Shown: piece by piece, positions 18,201 to 27,721 of the stretch
How the letters are laid out: each line of letters starts with the position of its first letter
Numbering within the stretch: the stretch's first letter is position 1
Source of the DNA: a virus
Reading direction: 5' to 3' (one strand)
IMG/VR virus record: IMGVR_UViG_3300042390_000615
Coordinates: 1 to 41,505 of that record
DNA length: 41,505 nt
Notes under the pieces: model-generated
Told to the model about the DNA's origin: nothing
Database searches by the model: none
What the model saw: the letters and a program-made list of their open reading frames with translations, nothing else
Program-made: the position numbers and the translations under genes

Positions 18201-21200
18201 CTCCAAATATCGAAGTTATTCCAGAAAGAGTAATAGTATTCTCATTTAATGAAGATGACCTCGATAGAAATGTAGTAGTTGATGTTGATACAATTGGCGT
18301 TTGAATCAAATTATCAATAGAAATTAAAGACTTTGCATTCTGCTTTAATGAAGTTAATTTATGAGTAGTGCCAATACCAACAGAAGTCAAACTAAACACT
18401 TCTGGAACTGTTTTTAGTGCATTTTGAGCAGAAGATGCTAATTTAATATTAAGATCATTTACTTTAACAACAAAAACACTTGATGGTAGTTTATCAGTTG
18501 TTCCTATTCCAGTGATAGTTGTGGTTGCAATCCCAATTGGAGATCCATCACCTTCACTATATGCCAATTCTTCTCCAGTAACAAAATAATGCTTAGGAAT
18601 TCTTATTGTATCTTTTGTAATATCTACAATTGTAGAATCTGAAGCATTAAATACTCTTTGGAAAATAGGATTTTGTTGATGATATAGGTTGAATGATTTT
18701 TTAATCGAATTGTAAGTCCCTTGATAACCTGTAAACTTGGAATCAATTCTTGCATTTTCCAAACTATAGAATTCAAAAGAATTATCTACATCAACAACGC
18801 GCATAGCGTGCTGATAAACTCTAACATCAACATTTATATTTGGATTTGGTGTAAAATACAAACTGGTTCCTGTAGCACCAACACCAACTCCCATTGTACC
18901 TAGTCCAGAGGAAGACTCAACTATACCAAACTCAGCAAGATATGCATCAGTATCATCATCAACAACTGTAATCTCTGATGCTTGATATGTATTATTTGTT
19001 TTGTCCTCAACTACTACAAAATAATATGCTCCAGAATGATCTAAACTATAAGTTGAAATTTTATTTTGTGTTGGTGTGGGAGACGATGATATTGAAACAT
19101 AACTGGACTGGACTTGACCGGTATTAAATGTCAATGATCCCGTATTAGTTCCTATAGTGCTTGCTACAGAAACTCTAACTGTATTGGCAATATATGTTGT
19201 TCCTAATCCAACATTTGGAGTAAAATCTAAGTTTATATTGGATCCAGAAATATAAGCGGTGTAAGAACCTATTCCATCTCCAACATATCTAACTCTACTT
19301 TCGTTTGAAAGTTGTCCATATTCAAGAATACTTACATTATTTCCATCGTGAATAAGAGTCAACTCGTTAAATTCATAATATTCTCCATTTGTGGACGAAA
19401 GTTCTACTAATACTTTAGATGCTCTATATGTTGATCCGATACCAACAATAGTTGTTTGTGAAGAAGTTCCTGATGGTATAGTCGCAGTGGATGATTTTAA
19501 TTCAACAATATTTCCAAGAGATGTACTTCCAATTCCAGAAATAATATCAGTAATTCCATAAGACATCACACTAATATCATAATCATTAACTAAGAAGTTC
19601 AATGGATAAAATCTTAAAGTTCCTTCAGATCCAAAAATAGAAAAATCAAAAGATCCTAAATCTCTATTAGTTTCAACTCTTGCATATTGACTCAAATAAC
19701 CTTCTAGTCCATCATGTAATAATGAAACTAGATAGACCTGCCTCAGACCAGTAAATCTTTTGTCTCTTACATAAGTTACATATTTTTTGGATCTTATATC
19801 AGATAGTCTAAAGGTATCAGCATTTGCATAGTTATTTTCTGCAGGAACATTTGAAAACTGATCACTGAAATCATCAATCATTAAAACTCTATTTCCAAGT
19901 GATTGGAATTCATCTTGGAGAGAGACTGTATTGAGAATAATTTCATTTGAAATATAATTATCAGAAATTTTTATAGTTTTTTCTCTAGCAAGATCAAAAT
20001 CATTAACACAATTTAGATCTATTTCTTGAATTAAATCTGATATGCCAATAAAACTTCCTTCGTTTTGTGCAGTAGATATTCCCGTAAAAGATGCATCAAT
20101 AGACTCAATTTCCAAGTCACCAAATTTTTTGAAACCAACTGTGTGGTTTAAATTACCAATAGATTCATTCCAAGTTTCATAATCAACTTTCGATTTAATA
20201 GAATATGAAAAATACTGATAATAATTATTATCTGAAGTTACTTGTAGTGCATTATTTAAGAATCCAGTTTCTTTATTCCACCCCTTGTTCACTACTGCAG
20301 ATGGGCCTATTAAATAGACAGCATTAAAATCTTGCACATCTCCAATAGTTCCTTTGGCGTTTGAAGTTTCTCCTCTAATAAATTTACCTTGATCAAATGA
20401 ATCTGAAGAAGAAACTTTAATCTGTTCTGTGTCAGAATTCCACTCTAATACAGTTCCAGAATAAGATTCGCTAGTAACCTTTTCACCTACTATAAATGCA
20501 CCTGGTTTCAATACAGGATTAAAAACTGGAAAGTATTTTTCAGGAACAACGATGCCTGCAGAATTTTCTGCATTAAATGTTCCGGGAATTTCTGATCCAG
20601 ATAAGTAATTTGAAAGATTATATGTAATAGAAGCTCCAGATCCTCCATATTGCGGACTTACTGAAGTTAATGTAAATAATGCATAATCATAATTCTTTGA
20701 GTTATATCCCTTTGCAGTTGTTGCTATGCCAACACTTACATTTTCAACCAGAACTCTATCGCCAACATTAAATGGAAAAGTCTGACCAAAACTATAGTTT
20801 ACACCAAGTTCTATAGTTACATCTTTTGTGGAATTGTTAAATGTTACATTGTCAATGGATACTCCATTTGAGTTATTAATAGGCACAATACGTGGTGTTG
20901 CATTATTAATTCCATCAGTATTTTTTATAATATCAACTTCTTTTGTTTTTATATTAAATTTCAAATCAACATCAGTAACGACTTTATTTGTAACTGAATC
21001 AATAACTACTAAATTTGGAGATAATGTGTAGTTAATTCCAACAGAAGAAACGCCGATGTTATCAAAAGTGGAAAGTGGTTTAACTTTTAATACTTGAGGT
21101 AGTTTGGAAGATGGACTCAGAGTAATATCTGATGGATAATCAAATCCAATATCATCAATGTCAATTCGATTAATGTTTCCAATTGAACTAGTGTTTGGAT

Positions 21201-24200
21201 TTAAAATTGCATCTCTTCCAATCTCTGAAAATACTGAAGTTATTCCGGGTAAAGACTGATAATTTTTACCGCCGGACAATAAATCAATTTCACTAATTGC
21301 ACCAATTGCTGTTTTAGAGTCTGTAAAATATTCAAAAAGTCCATCAGAACTTGTGTAGGATGTTTTTTCTGGATAATCAATTATATTGAATGTGAAAGTC
21401 GTTTGTCCAACTCCAACTACATTATGAAAACCAGAGTATGAACTTCTTGTTAGTTTTAATGTGTTATTAGAATCTACATTCTCATCGTCTATTATAATTT
21501 CCTTTTTAACCGTTGAGTTGTTGAACAAATCAACAGGAACCAAACGATAGTACAAATCTGTCTCTACGCCAGAAGTAGTTAATTTGACAGAAGAAGTAGA
21601 ATCAATACCAATTTTTCCTGTTTTTATTACACTAAAATTAGAAGATCCTTCAATTTTATCAAAAACCTTAGTAAAATTAGAATTAGAATAGATTACAAAA
21701 TCAAATGCTGAATATAAATTAGCATTCTTTGTAAAGGAAAGTGATCTATCTGATAGATCAAAATTTATTGTTTGATTGGGAATAATAGGAATACTAGGAT
21801 TGACTAATGAAATAGATCCTTCAGAAGTACTCGTAAAGTCTATAATTTCTGGAACTTCTTTAGTCGCATTGTAATAACTTGAAGATAATCTAATGTAATC
21901 TTTATTATATCTCACAATATAATAAATTTTATCATTTTCCAAACCTCCAATTGAAGTTGTCGCATTATAAACTACTTTTTGTCCTGTAGTATACTCATGA
22001 TTTTCAATGTATATCTTATTGTCTGATAAATTTACTGCAGATGCAGTGAAAGATCTTGGGTTAACAAGAAGTCTTTTGTTTTCATCATTATATTTAATTA
22101 CTACATTGGTGGTAATTCCTGGAAGAGAATCAATAAAAATACTATCTCCTCTTTCTAATCCATGAGTTGAAGCCGCGGCAACAGTAACTGTGTTTCTTAA
22201 AACTTCTCCAGTTAGAACATTGGAGTAATTTGTCTTAAAACTGTGATTAACACCAGATCCTACATTTGTAAAATAAACTGTTGATGTTAAGATACTGCTG
22301 TTTATTCCTACAAATGATCCTGTTGATCCCAATCCAACTTTATTTGTAGAAATACCGATTAAATCATCAGATACTTTTGCAACATAAATTACTTGATTAT
22401 CAAGTAATTGGAAACTTGAAGCGCCATCATCAGAAACAAAGAATGGAGATCCTCCATTACTAGAGTAAATTAACTCATCTCCAGTGTTTAATGAATGTGA
22501 TTGTAGATATATTGTTTTAGTCGGAACAAAAATATTAGTGATTCCAGCACCTGGATTTGAAAAATATAAAGTTGATCCGATTCCCACTCCAGAAGTCGTA
22601 CCAAGACTGAGTGACTCTGTTGGATTAAAATATAGTTCTCTATTAAAATTAAAGTTAAAATTGCTGTTATTATTTCTAAATCCTATGGTAAATTTTCTTG
22701 TTTGTTCATATAAAACCGTAGATGCTGTATGAGAAACTCCTACAGTTGAATCATATCCTCTTAAAACCTTAATTCTAGAGGAAAGTTCATCTACAGAAAG
22801 AACTTTAACCTTTTCATTTTCAACTTTATAAACGTCATTTTCTCTAATATATGAGAAGTCTAAAGATCCATTTATATCAAAATAAGTGACAATTCCGGTA
22901 GATGTAGAATTTCCTACTGCTTTTGATAGAACTAAAGTGTGAGTATTAACTCCAACTACAAAAAACGAATTAAAAATCTTAACAGAAGTGCTTAAACCAG
23001 ATATTGAAACAATATCATTGCTTATAAAACTATGTGGTAATGAAGAAAATCCTACAAGTTTATTTCCATTATTATATGGATAAAATTCAACTCCTTGAGT
23101 GTAGGTAGAAGCAAAACTAATTGATTTTATTTCTTTTCCTTTTACAAACGATACTTGACCGTAAGCATTGAACCCGCCAGAATTAGTATTATTAAAATTG
23201 ATAGTATCTCCTACTTTATATCCAGAACCTCCAGTAACAACTCCAACATTAGATAGTTGTCCAACAGAAGTTGATCTTACAGTAACTACTGGTTTTCTAA
23301 CTTTTAATGGATCAAATACGAAATCATATCCAGAGTTATTGCTTTTTAGATTGTATGGTTTAGTGTTCCTCCAAATTCCAGATTCTGTATAATTAAAATT
23401 ATTTTGGTTTATGTTTCTATCATAATTTACATCAATTGGAGTAGATTTAAAAGTATTACCAACTATGTAAGGGAAAACTGGTTTTTTGTAATTCCTGAAG
23501 ACACCGGCAGTTTCTGTTAATCCATTATTAATTGTAGTAAAATATGCATAAGTTCCGTTTGGATACTCTGGTGTTACACAAAATCTTCCATTATGCTCAT
23601 CTAAATCTCCACTTGCATTATATTGATAATCTTCAACAAAAAATCCTTCTGGATATATTCTTTGTCCTGTAGTAGAAATTGGATCTGGTCTATCACTAGA
23701 AGGCAATGAAATATATCCAGATGTAAGTTCTCTTACAGATCCTCCTGTTTTTTCGCTATAACCATATGGTCCGTAAATTGGATTTCCATCGTATGCCCAT
23801 CCAATTATAGGTGAGTGTGTGGTAGAAACTACCTCTCTATTGTTTACTAATTTTAAATCTGGTACATAAACTTTGTTCCCATTTACATAATCAATACCAA
23901 ATACACTTCTTCTTAACTTTCTTGGTGCATATAAATGACAATATTGTGAACCACTTACAGTATATGAAGAGACCTCAACTACACCATCATCATCCACAAT
24001 TTGTTCATCATTTAAATATCTTTCTACAGTGTTAATAGTCCAAGATTTTATTTTTACTTCGTGTGAGAATCCATTTCCAGAAGGAACTATATTTAAGAAA
24101 GTTCCCGTAGTATTAAATCCGACTCCGCCATTAACAACCTTTACTTCAACAATTTTACCAGAATTTACAATAGGAGTTAAAACTGCACCGGTTCCTATTC

Positions 24201-27200
24201 CCAAAACTTCAATTTTTGGTGCGGAAGTATAATTATTACCACTATTGAGAACTATAACTTCTGTTATTCTTCCTCCATTAAGTACGGGTGAAAGTTGAGC
24301 TCCTGATCCAATACCCAAAGTAATTTTTGGTTGTCTTTCGTAATTAATGATTTCAGAAGACCCATATCCAACACCAGAATCTTTAATAAAGATGTTGCTA
24401 ATTTCTCCTTTAAAACTTGGTTGTAGTTTAGCACTAAAATCTTGTCCAGTTAGTGTAGATACACCAATTTTTCCAGATACACTTACAACTATGTTGGGGT
24501 AGTTAAATGTATGGTATGAAGATCCTACCGAAGTCAGATTTATAAACTGTTTGGTTTTAAAATAAAAATCTTTATTTGTAGTAGCAATTCCAACTTGAGA
24601 TAATTTGAATTCATCTTTATTTACTGCGGTAATATAATATGATTGATTATTTGATAATCCGCCAACTGCAGAACCTGTCGAATTATATACAACAATTTCT
24701 CCAGTTTTATAACCATGATCAATTATTTTAATAGTATTTGATGAAGTGTGAATTCCGGAGATGGCGCAAGAAATTTTTTTATTAGTATATCCAGAACCTA
24801 AATTCAATACACTAACATTTGATATTTTTCTCTTTGATAGTGTGGATTCTATTAGATGAATTCCAACACCATAAGAAGTTAAATCTACTGTGTTTATACC
24901 AGAAACAGCATCATCTAAAGTTTTATGCAACCTAACATTATATGCATCTTGAACAGAAACATGATACTGTGCATTTGTTGATAATCCGCCAACTCCAGTT
25001 TGTCCCTCAGTTAGATATGTAACTCTTTCATAATCTCTAAATTTATGATAAGATGAAAAACCAATTGTATTAGTAGTTAGATTAACAAATCCAGAACTTT
25101 GAATTGAATTGAATGATACACTATGCCTAAATGAAGTCATATTAGGTTTAGCATATGCTCCATATCCATTTCCACCTGTTATGGTTATAATTGGATCTTC
25201 AAGATAATCAAATCCACCATCTATTACATCTATTTTTTCTAATTTTCCAACAACGTGAGCAAAAGCAGATGCACCATAACCAACACTATCTTCTACCAAT
25301 ACAGTAGGTGTGTTAATTACATCATAATTTTCTCCGCCACCAATGACGTTTATGGATTGAATTCCACCATAAAAAACTTTATCTGTAGATTTATAACTAT
25401 AAGCTTCTACACCATTCACAAATATTCCAACTGGACCTGTTGGAGTCTCTGATACTACATCTGCAGAAACAGGTTTTGATATTTTTTTTATATAACCTTG
25501 CTGCGATAGTGGTGATATATTAAATTTTAATCTTTTAAAAATATTATTTTTTGCAGTTCCAGATACAGTTACAAATTTATTTTTATATAAATCCGTTTTA
25601 CTGCTTGCAATTTTTATTGTAGTATTATCTACTCTTTTTACAAAATAAGTTTTTTCAGAAATATTCAAGTATTCATCTGGATTAAAAGCATTTCTACTGT
25701 AAACAATAGCATCACCAGTGATAAATCCATGTAAATTGGTTGGATTTCCAGAACTTAAATCTAAAGTTTCTCCATTAAAAATTCCAGAGAAAATAACATT
25801 AGTATTCTTTGTATTTACATCTTCGTCCAAATAATTTGGCAATGAATTGGATGTGACATATATTTCGTCTTCATTGTTTAAATAGACATTTTGAATATTA
25901 GCAGAGTATGAATTGACATCTGTGTAATTGGTGAATTTTGGTTTTTTCAAAATCCTCTCAATTACATACTTCAGGGTAAGATTATTAATCTTTACTCCTT
26001 CTACTACAATCGAATATTCATTATTAACACTTACAACTTTATAATTATCTTTATCGCCATTTGGATTTATTAATCTTAAATTATCGCCAAGTGAAAATGA
26101 ATGTGGATCGTAAGTACTTACTTCGTAAGTAAAAACATTTGTTATTAGATTAGAAGAATTAGGTCCACTAATAGTTTTGACGTTATACTTTGTAGCAAGA
26201 TTAAAAATCCAATTATTTGCTAATATACCTTTTGGATTGTATCCTAAAGAAACCGCACTCAGTGAGTCGCCTTTTTTCATTAATGTGTTTCTTGAGTCAT
26301 AATCGACTTCAGATAGAACACCAGTTATTCTAACCTTTACAGTTGAAACACCAACATTAGCATAAGCATACTGATTTAATTTTAGATCAGTTCCTGTTGG
26401 AATAGAAATAGAAGGTGATGATGTAATGTAAAATTGAGTAGTATTTTTGTTGAAATATGAAATAGTATAATCAATTCCATTTACATTAAAATCTAATTGT
26501 CCATTTGAGGGAAATCCAATAGTAGAATCAGCATCAATAACAGTGCTACTAGTAGATACTCCTGCAATTACTTTCGTAGACGGATGTATTGAAAAGTTTC
26601 CGTAAATAGATCCACTAACAGTAAGATCTTTATTATAATCATAGTCAAGACTTAAGACATAAAAGGTTCTTCCGGATCTTTGAATTTTCTCAACTTTAGT
26701 AACAGATCCATAAGCCTTATTATAGCCTCCAACTTGGTCTTGATATAAAGTCCTATTCTCAAGATCCATTGGATCTCCAGAAATAGACTCAACAACCAAA
26801 TCTCTAACAACTCTATATTGAGCATCAGATGGTTTGAGTAAATAATCTCTTGGCTTAATTACACTTACTTCCTGTCCAAATAATGCCTTGAAAAGTAATT
26901 TGTAGGAATCATCAGTTCCTTTTGATGAATAAAAACTCTTTGCATTTTTAATAAAATTTCTTTCATCCAGACCTTCTGCAAGCGTTCTATTTTCAAATCC
27001 AGGAACTAATTGTGATTTTATTTTTGTTAAAAATTCTTTTAAGAATAAAGAACTTAAGTTTGCAACAGTTGTTTTTGAGGTATGTTCTGCAATTTCAGAT
27101 GTTGAAAATACGAGTTGATCTGGTTGATTACTTGCTCTATAAGAAGTTATACCGCTAAACCCTCTAGTACAATCTTTGAAGGAAGTAGAAGTTTTTGATG

Positions 27201-27720
27201 AATAAAGTATGATTTCCGAATCAATTTGGATAATTCCATTGGTATCGGGAAATCCATATGTAGATGCGACGTTAATTGTAGTGTCTACAAATTCAACATC
27301 ACTTGTCAAAATAGTTGAAGATGGAGATTCTACAACAAACTCTAAAACATCACCGGGAACAGCAGGAGTAACTAGTATTACTGAAGATCCATCTGTAGCA
27401 AAATAGTCAGTATCTTTCAGTAATTTAGTGCCATTTTTTAAGACAATAAGATCATTTACCGAATAACCACCACTAATTTGAAAGAAAGTTTGTGGAGATT
27501 GTGGTTTTACAGTAATTGTTCTGGCAAATGTTGATTTATAAAGTTCATCAACTTTTAAATATTGATCAATATTTTGAAGAATATCAAGTGTTGATCCTTG
27601 ACCTTCTACAGAGTTGTAATACTCCTTAAGGAATTCACTAACAAGAGGATATTCTTCTAGTACAAAATCGGGAAGTTGATTTTGTACGATTGAACCAATT
27701 TTAATTCTTGTATCTGCCAT
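15226..27720 (-). CDS. gp7: Giant gp7-like baseplate wedge protein (4164 aa) with YHYH-type domain
   Basis: One uninterrupted frame of 4164 codons. Near the N-terminus, LPDFVLEEYPLVSEFLKEYY and (about 250-285) NFIKNAKSFYSSKGTDDSYK LLFKALFGQEV match the C-terminal part of T4 gp7 (ARFFESRSYDFYSTKGIEASYKFLFKVLYNEEV). gp7 links gp10, gp8, gp6 and gp53 in the wedge. The gene order gp25-gp6-this-gp8 supports the call. Around residues 1300-1395 is a YHYH-type domain (HSPIIGWAYDGNPIYGPYGY ... DLDEHNGRFCVTPEYPNGTY). Many glycine-rich GSGYT/GIGYT-type beta modules and GIGST/GIGTT turns fill the rest. T4 gp7 is 1032 residues, so this is about four times larger, mainly by beta-repeat additions C-terminal to the gp7-like part. 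It starts one base after the gp6 stop. Confidence 0.85.
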   Translation of the reverse strand: MADTRIKIGSIVQNQLPDFVLEEYPLVSEFLKEYYNSVEGQGSTLDILQNIDQYLKVDELYKSTFARTITVKPQSPQTFFQISGGYSVNDLIVLKNGTKLLKDTDYFATDGSSVILVTPAVPGDVLEFVVESPSSTILTSDVEFVDTTINVASTYGFPDTNGIIQIDSEIILYSSKTSTSFKDCTRGFSGITSYRASNQPDQLVFSTSEIAEHTSKTTVANLSSLFLKEFLTKIKSQLVPGFENRTLAEGLDERNFIKNAKSFYSSKGTDDSYKLLFKALFGQEVSVIKPRDYLLKPSDAQYRVVRDLVVESISGDPMDLENRTLYQDQVGGYNKAYGSVTKVEKIQRSGRTFYVLSLDYDYNKDLTVSGSIYGNFSIHPSTKVIAGVSTSSTVIDADSTIGFPSNGQLDFNVNGIDYTISYFNKNTTQFYITSSPSISIPTGTDLKLNQYAYANVGVSTVKVRITGVLSEVDYDSRNTLMKKGDSLSAVSLGYNPKGILANNWIFNLATKYNVKTISGPNSSNLITNVFTYEVSTYDPHSFSLGDNLRLINPNGDKDNYKVVSVNNEYSIVVEGVKINNLTLKYVIERILKKPKFTNYTDVNSYSANIQNVYLNNEDEIYVTSNSLPNYLDEDVNTKNTNVIFSGIFNGETLDLSSGNPTNLHGFITGDAIVYSRNAFNPDEYLNISEKTYFVKRVDNTTIKIASSKTDLYKNKFVTVSGTAKNNIFKRLKFNISPLSQQGYIKKISKPVSADVVSETPTGPVGIFVNGVEAYSYKSTDKVFYGGIQSINVIGGGENYDVINTPTVLVEDSVGYGASAFAHVVGKLEKIDVIDGGFDYLEDPIITITGGNGYGAYAKPNMTSFRHSVSFNSIQSSGFVNLTTNTIGFSSYHKFRDYERVTYLTEGQTGVGGLSTNAQYHVSVQDAYNVRLHKTLDDAVSGINTVDLTSYGVGIHLIESTLSKRKISNVSVLNLGSGYTNKKISCAISGIHTSSNTIKIIDHGYKTGEIVVYNSTGSAVGGLSNNQSYYITAVNKDEFKLSQVGIATTNKDFYFKTKQFINLTSVGSSYHTFNYPNIVVSVSGKIGVSTLTGQDFSAKLQPSFKGEISNIFIKDSGVGYGSSEIINYERQPKITLGIGSGAQLSPVLNGGRITEVIVLNSGNNYTSAPKIEVLGIGTGAVLTPIVNSGKIVEVKVVNGGVGFNTTGTFLNIVPSGNGFSHEVKIKSWTINTVERYLNDEQIVDDDGVVEVSSYTVSGSQYCHLYAPRKLRRSVFGIDYVNGNKVYVPDLKLVNNREVVSTTHSPIIGWAYDGNPIYGPYGYSEKTGGSVRELTSGYISLPSSDRPDPISTTGQRIYPEGFFVEDYQYNASGDLDEHNGRFCVTPEYPNGTYAYFTTINNGLTETAGVFRNYKKPVFPYIVGNTFKSTPIDVNYDRNINQNNFNYTESGIWRNTKPYNLKSNNSGYDFVFDPLKVRKPVVTVRSTSVGQLSNVGVVTGGSGYKVGDTINFNNTNSGGFNAYGQVSFVKGKEIKSISFASTYTQGVEFYPYNNGNKLVGFSSLPHSFISNDIVSISGLSTSVKIFNSFFVVGVNTHTLVLSKAVGNSTSTGIVTYFDINGSLDFSYIRENDVYKVENEKVKVLSVDELSSRIKVLRGYDSTVGVSHTASTVLYEQTRKFTIGFRNNNSNFNFNFNRELYFNPTESLSLGTTSGVGIGSTLYFSNPGAGITNIFVPTKTIYLQSHSLNTGDELIYSSNGGSPFFVSDDGASSFQLLDNQVIYVAKVSDDLIGISTNKVGLGSTGSFVGINSSILTSTVYFTNVGSGVNHSFKTNYSNVLTGEVLRNTVTVAAASTHGLERGDSIFIDSLPGITTNVVIKYNDENKRLLVNPRSFTASAVNLSDNKIYIENHEYTTGQKVVYNATTSIGGLENDKIYYIVRYNKDYIRLSSSYYNATKEVPEIIDFTSTSEGSISLVNPSIPIIPNQTINFDLSDRSLSFTKNANLYSAFDFVIYSNSNFTKVFDKIEGSSNFSVIKTGKIGIDSTSSVKLTTSGVETDLYYRLVPVDLFNNSTVKKEIIIDDENVDSNNTLKLTRSSYSGFHNVVGVGQTTFTFNIIDYPEKTSYTSSDGLFEYFTDSKTAIGAISEIDLLSGGKNYQSLPGITSVFSEIGRDAILNPNTSSIGNINRIDIDDIGFDYPSDITLSPSSKLPQVLKVKPLSTFDNIGVSSVGINYTLSPNLVVIDSVTNKVVTDVDLKFNIKTKEVDIIKNTDGINNATPRIVPINNSNGVSIDNVTFNNSTKDVTIELGVNYSFGQTFPFNVGDRVLVENVSVGIATTAKGYNSKNYDYALFTLTSVSPQYGGSGASITYNLSNYLSGSEIPGTFNAENSAGIVVPEKYFPVFNPVLKPGAFIVGEKVTSESYSGTVLEWNSDTEQIKVSSSDSFDQGKFIRGETSNAKGTIGDVQDFNAVYLIGPSAVVNKGWNKETGFLNNALQVTSDNNYYQYFSYSIKSKVDYETWNESIGNLNHTVGFKKFGDLEIESIDASFTGISTAQNEGSFIGISDLIQEIDLNCVNDFDLAREKTIKISDNYISNEIILNTVSLQDEFQSLGNRVLMIDDFSDQFSNVPAENNYANADTFRLSDIRSKKYVTYVRDKRFTGLRQVYLVSLLHDGLEGYLSQYARVETNRDLGSFDFSIFGSEGTLRFYPLNFLVNDYDISVMSYGITDIISGIGSTSLGNIVELKSSTATIPSGTSSQTTIVGIGSTYRASKVLVELSSTNGEYYEFNELTLIHDGNNVSILEYGQLSNESRVRYVGDGIGSYTAYISGSNINLDFTPNVGLGTTYIANTVRVSVASTIGTNTGSLTFNTGQVQSSYVSISSSPTPTQNKISTYSLDHSGAYYFVVVEDKTNNTYQASEITVVDDDTDAYLAEFGIVESSSGLGTMGVGVGATGTSLYFTPNPNINVDVRVYQHAMRVVDVDNSFEFYSLENARIDSKFTGYQGTYNSIKKSFNLYHQQNPIFQRVFNASDSTIVDITKDTIRIPKHYFVTGEELAYSEGDGSPIGIATTTITGIGTTDKLPSSVFVVKVNDLNIKLASSAQNALKTVPEVFSLTSVGIGTTHKLTSLKQNAKSLISIDNLIQTPIVSTSTTTFLSRSSSLNENTITLSGITSIFGGDLLKVDNEIIKVNTVGFGSTNVLLVDRGWMGTDPANHLNGSLITKITGNYNIIDNTIHFVEAPYGNSPIGTITNKPDSRDYTGITTRSTFSGRVFLRSGLENGTLDSYDKNYIFDGLSEQFTGIQTQFKLTSNKSDVSGISTGSIILLINNIFQEPQRLGTISIQGDYKMSDGAGITTLAFTGSISSTSYDVNTASIPRGGVIVSVASSQGFGYQPLVSAGGTSIVSVGGTISSISVGNIGSGYRGQSKYEIITQTSTSISAGSTIIPINNSNGVIQKLSLSSSNTINIGSTFIDVPIVGVGISHVLIGSGNTSSQGITADSTVLISLNSPTIGFVDVGVKTASIGNVNYEFIGFATISSGHVSNNVTITNPGSGYTSSNPPVVVFDSPLSYSNIPLIYAPGYSGIGTAATVNIVVGQASSITDFEIKNLGYAYKVSEVLTVPTGGLTGIPTDPSKPFRNFELSIDQVFSDAFSAWSVGDLQVIDKIENLFNGTRRTFPIKINGTQTSIRARVGSNIDVQATLLVFINDVLQVPGSGYIFKGGSIITFTEAPKEGDSCKIIFYKGTESVDVLFADILETIKIGDDVRLNSDNVLLKEDDRLVTEIVASDTIQTNSYPGPGLTLDEDLSRPLIWCRQTEDKIINGKEIGKDRELYEPLIQPLSNIISNVGIGSTEIFVQSVKIFFDDSRENATIPFKTKILVTSQDTIVGASATAIVSAAGTVSSISLSNSGSGFTTTPSVTISNPIGFGTSVGIGSTALAISSITSGIVTSFTITNPGFGYTSSKPPQVLIEYPALNYEKIEDVTYEGDFGIIVGIKTTTVGVASTGIVFDLFVPTDSYLRNTNINVGIATTGISGIKTDYYFTVFNSNIGFGITSLDSNSSIVGVGTTCLDNVYKVASVSIASTSVPGVGVTNVSRVVVSVLNYNGLTGTGFSNFYGEFSWGRISVPTRKNPTIFTAYTRNGISGLSTSPIVQRLNPLRYVGYSTTLQQ

Positions 27721-27721
27721 C

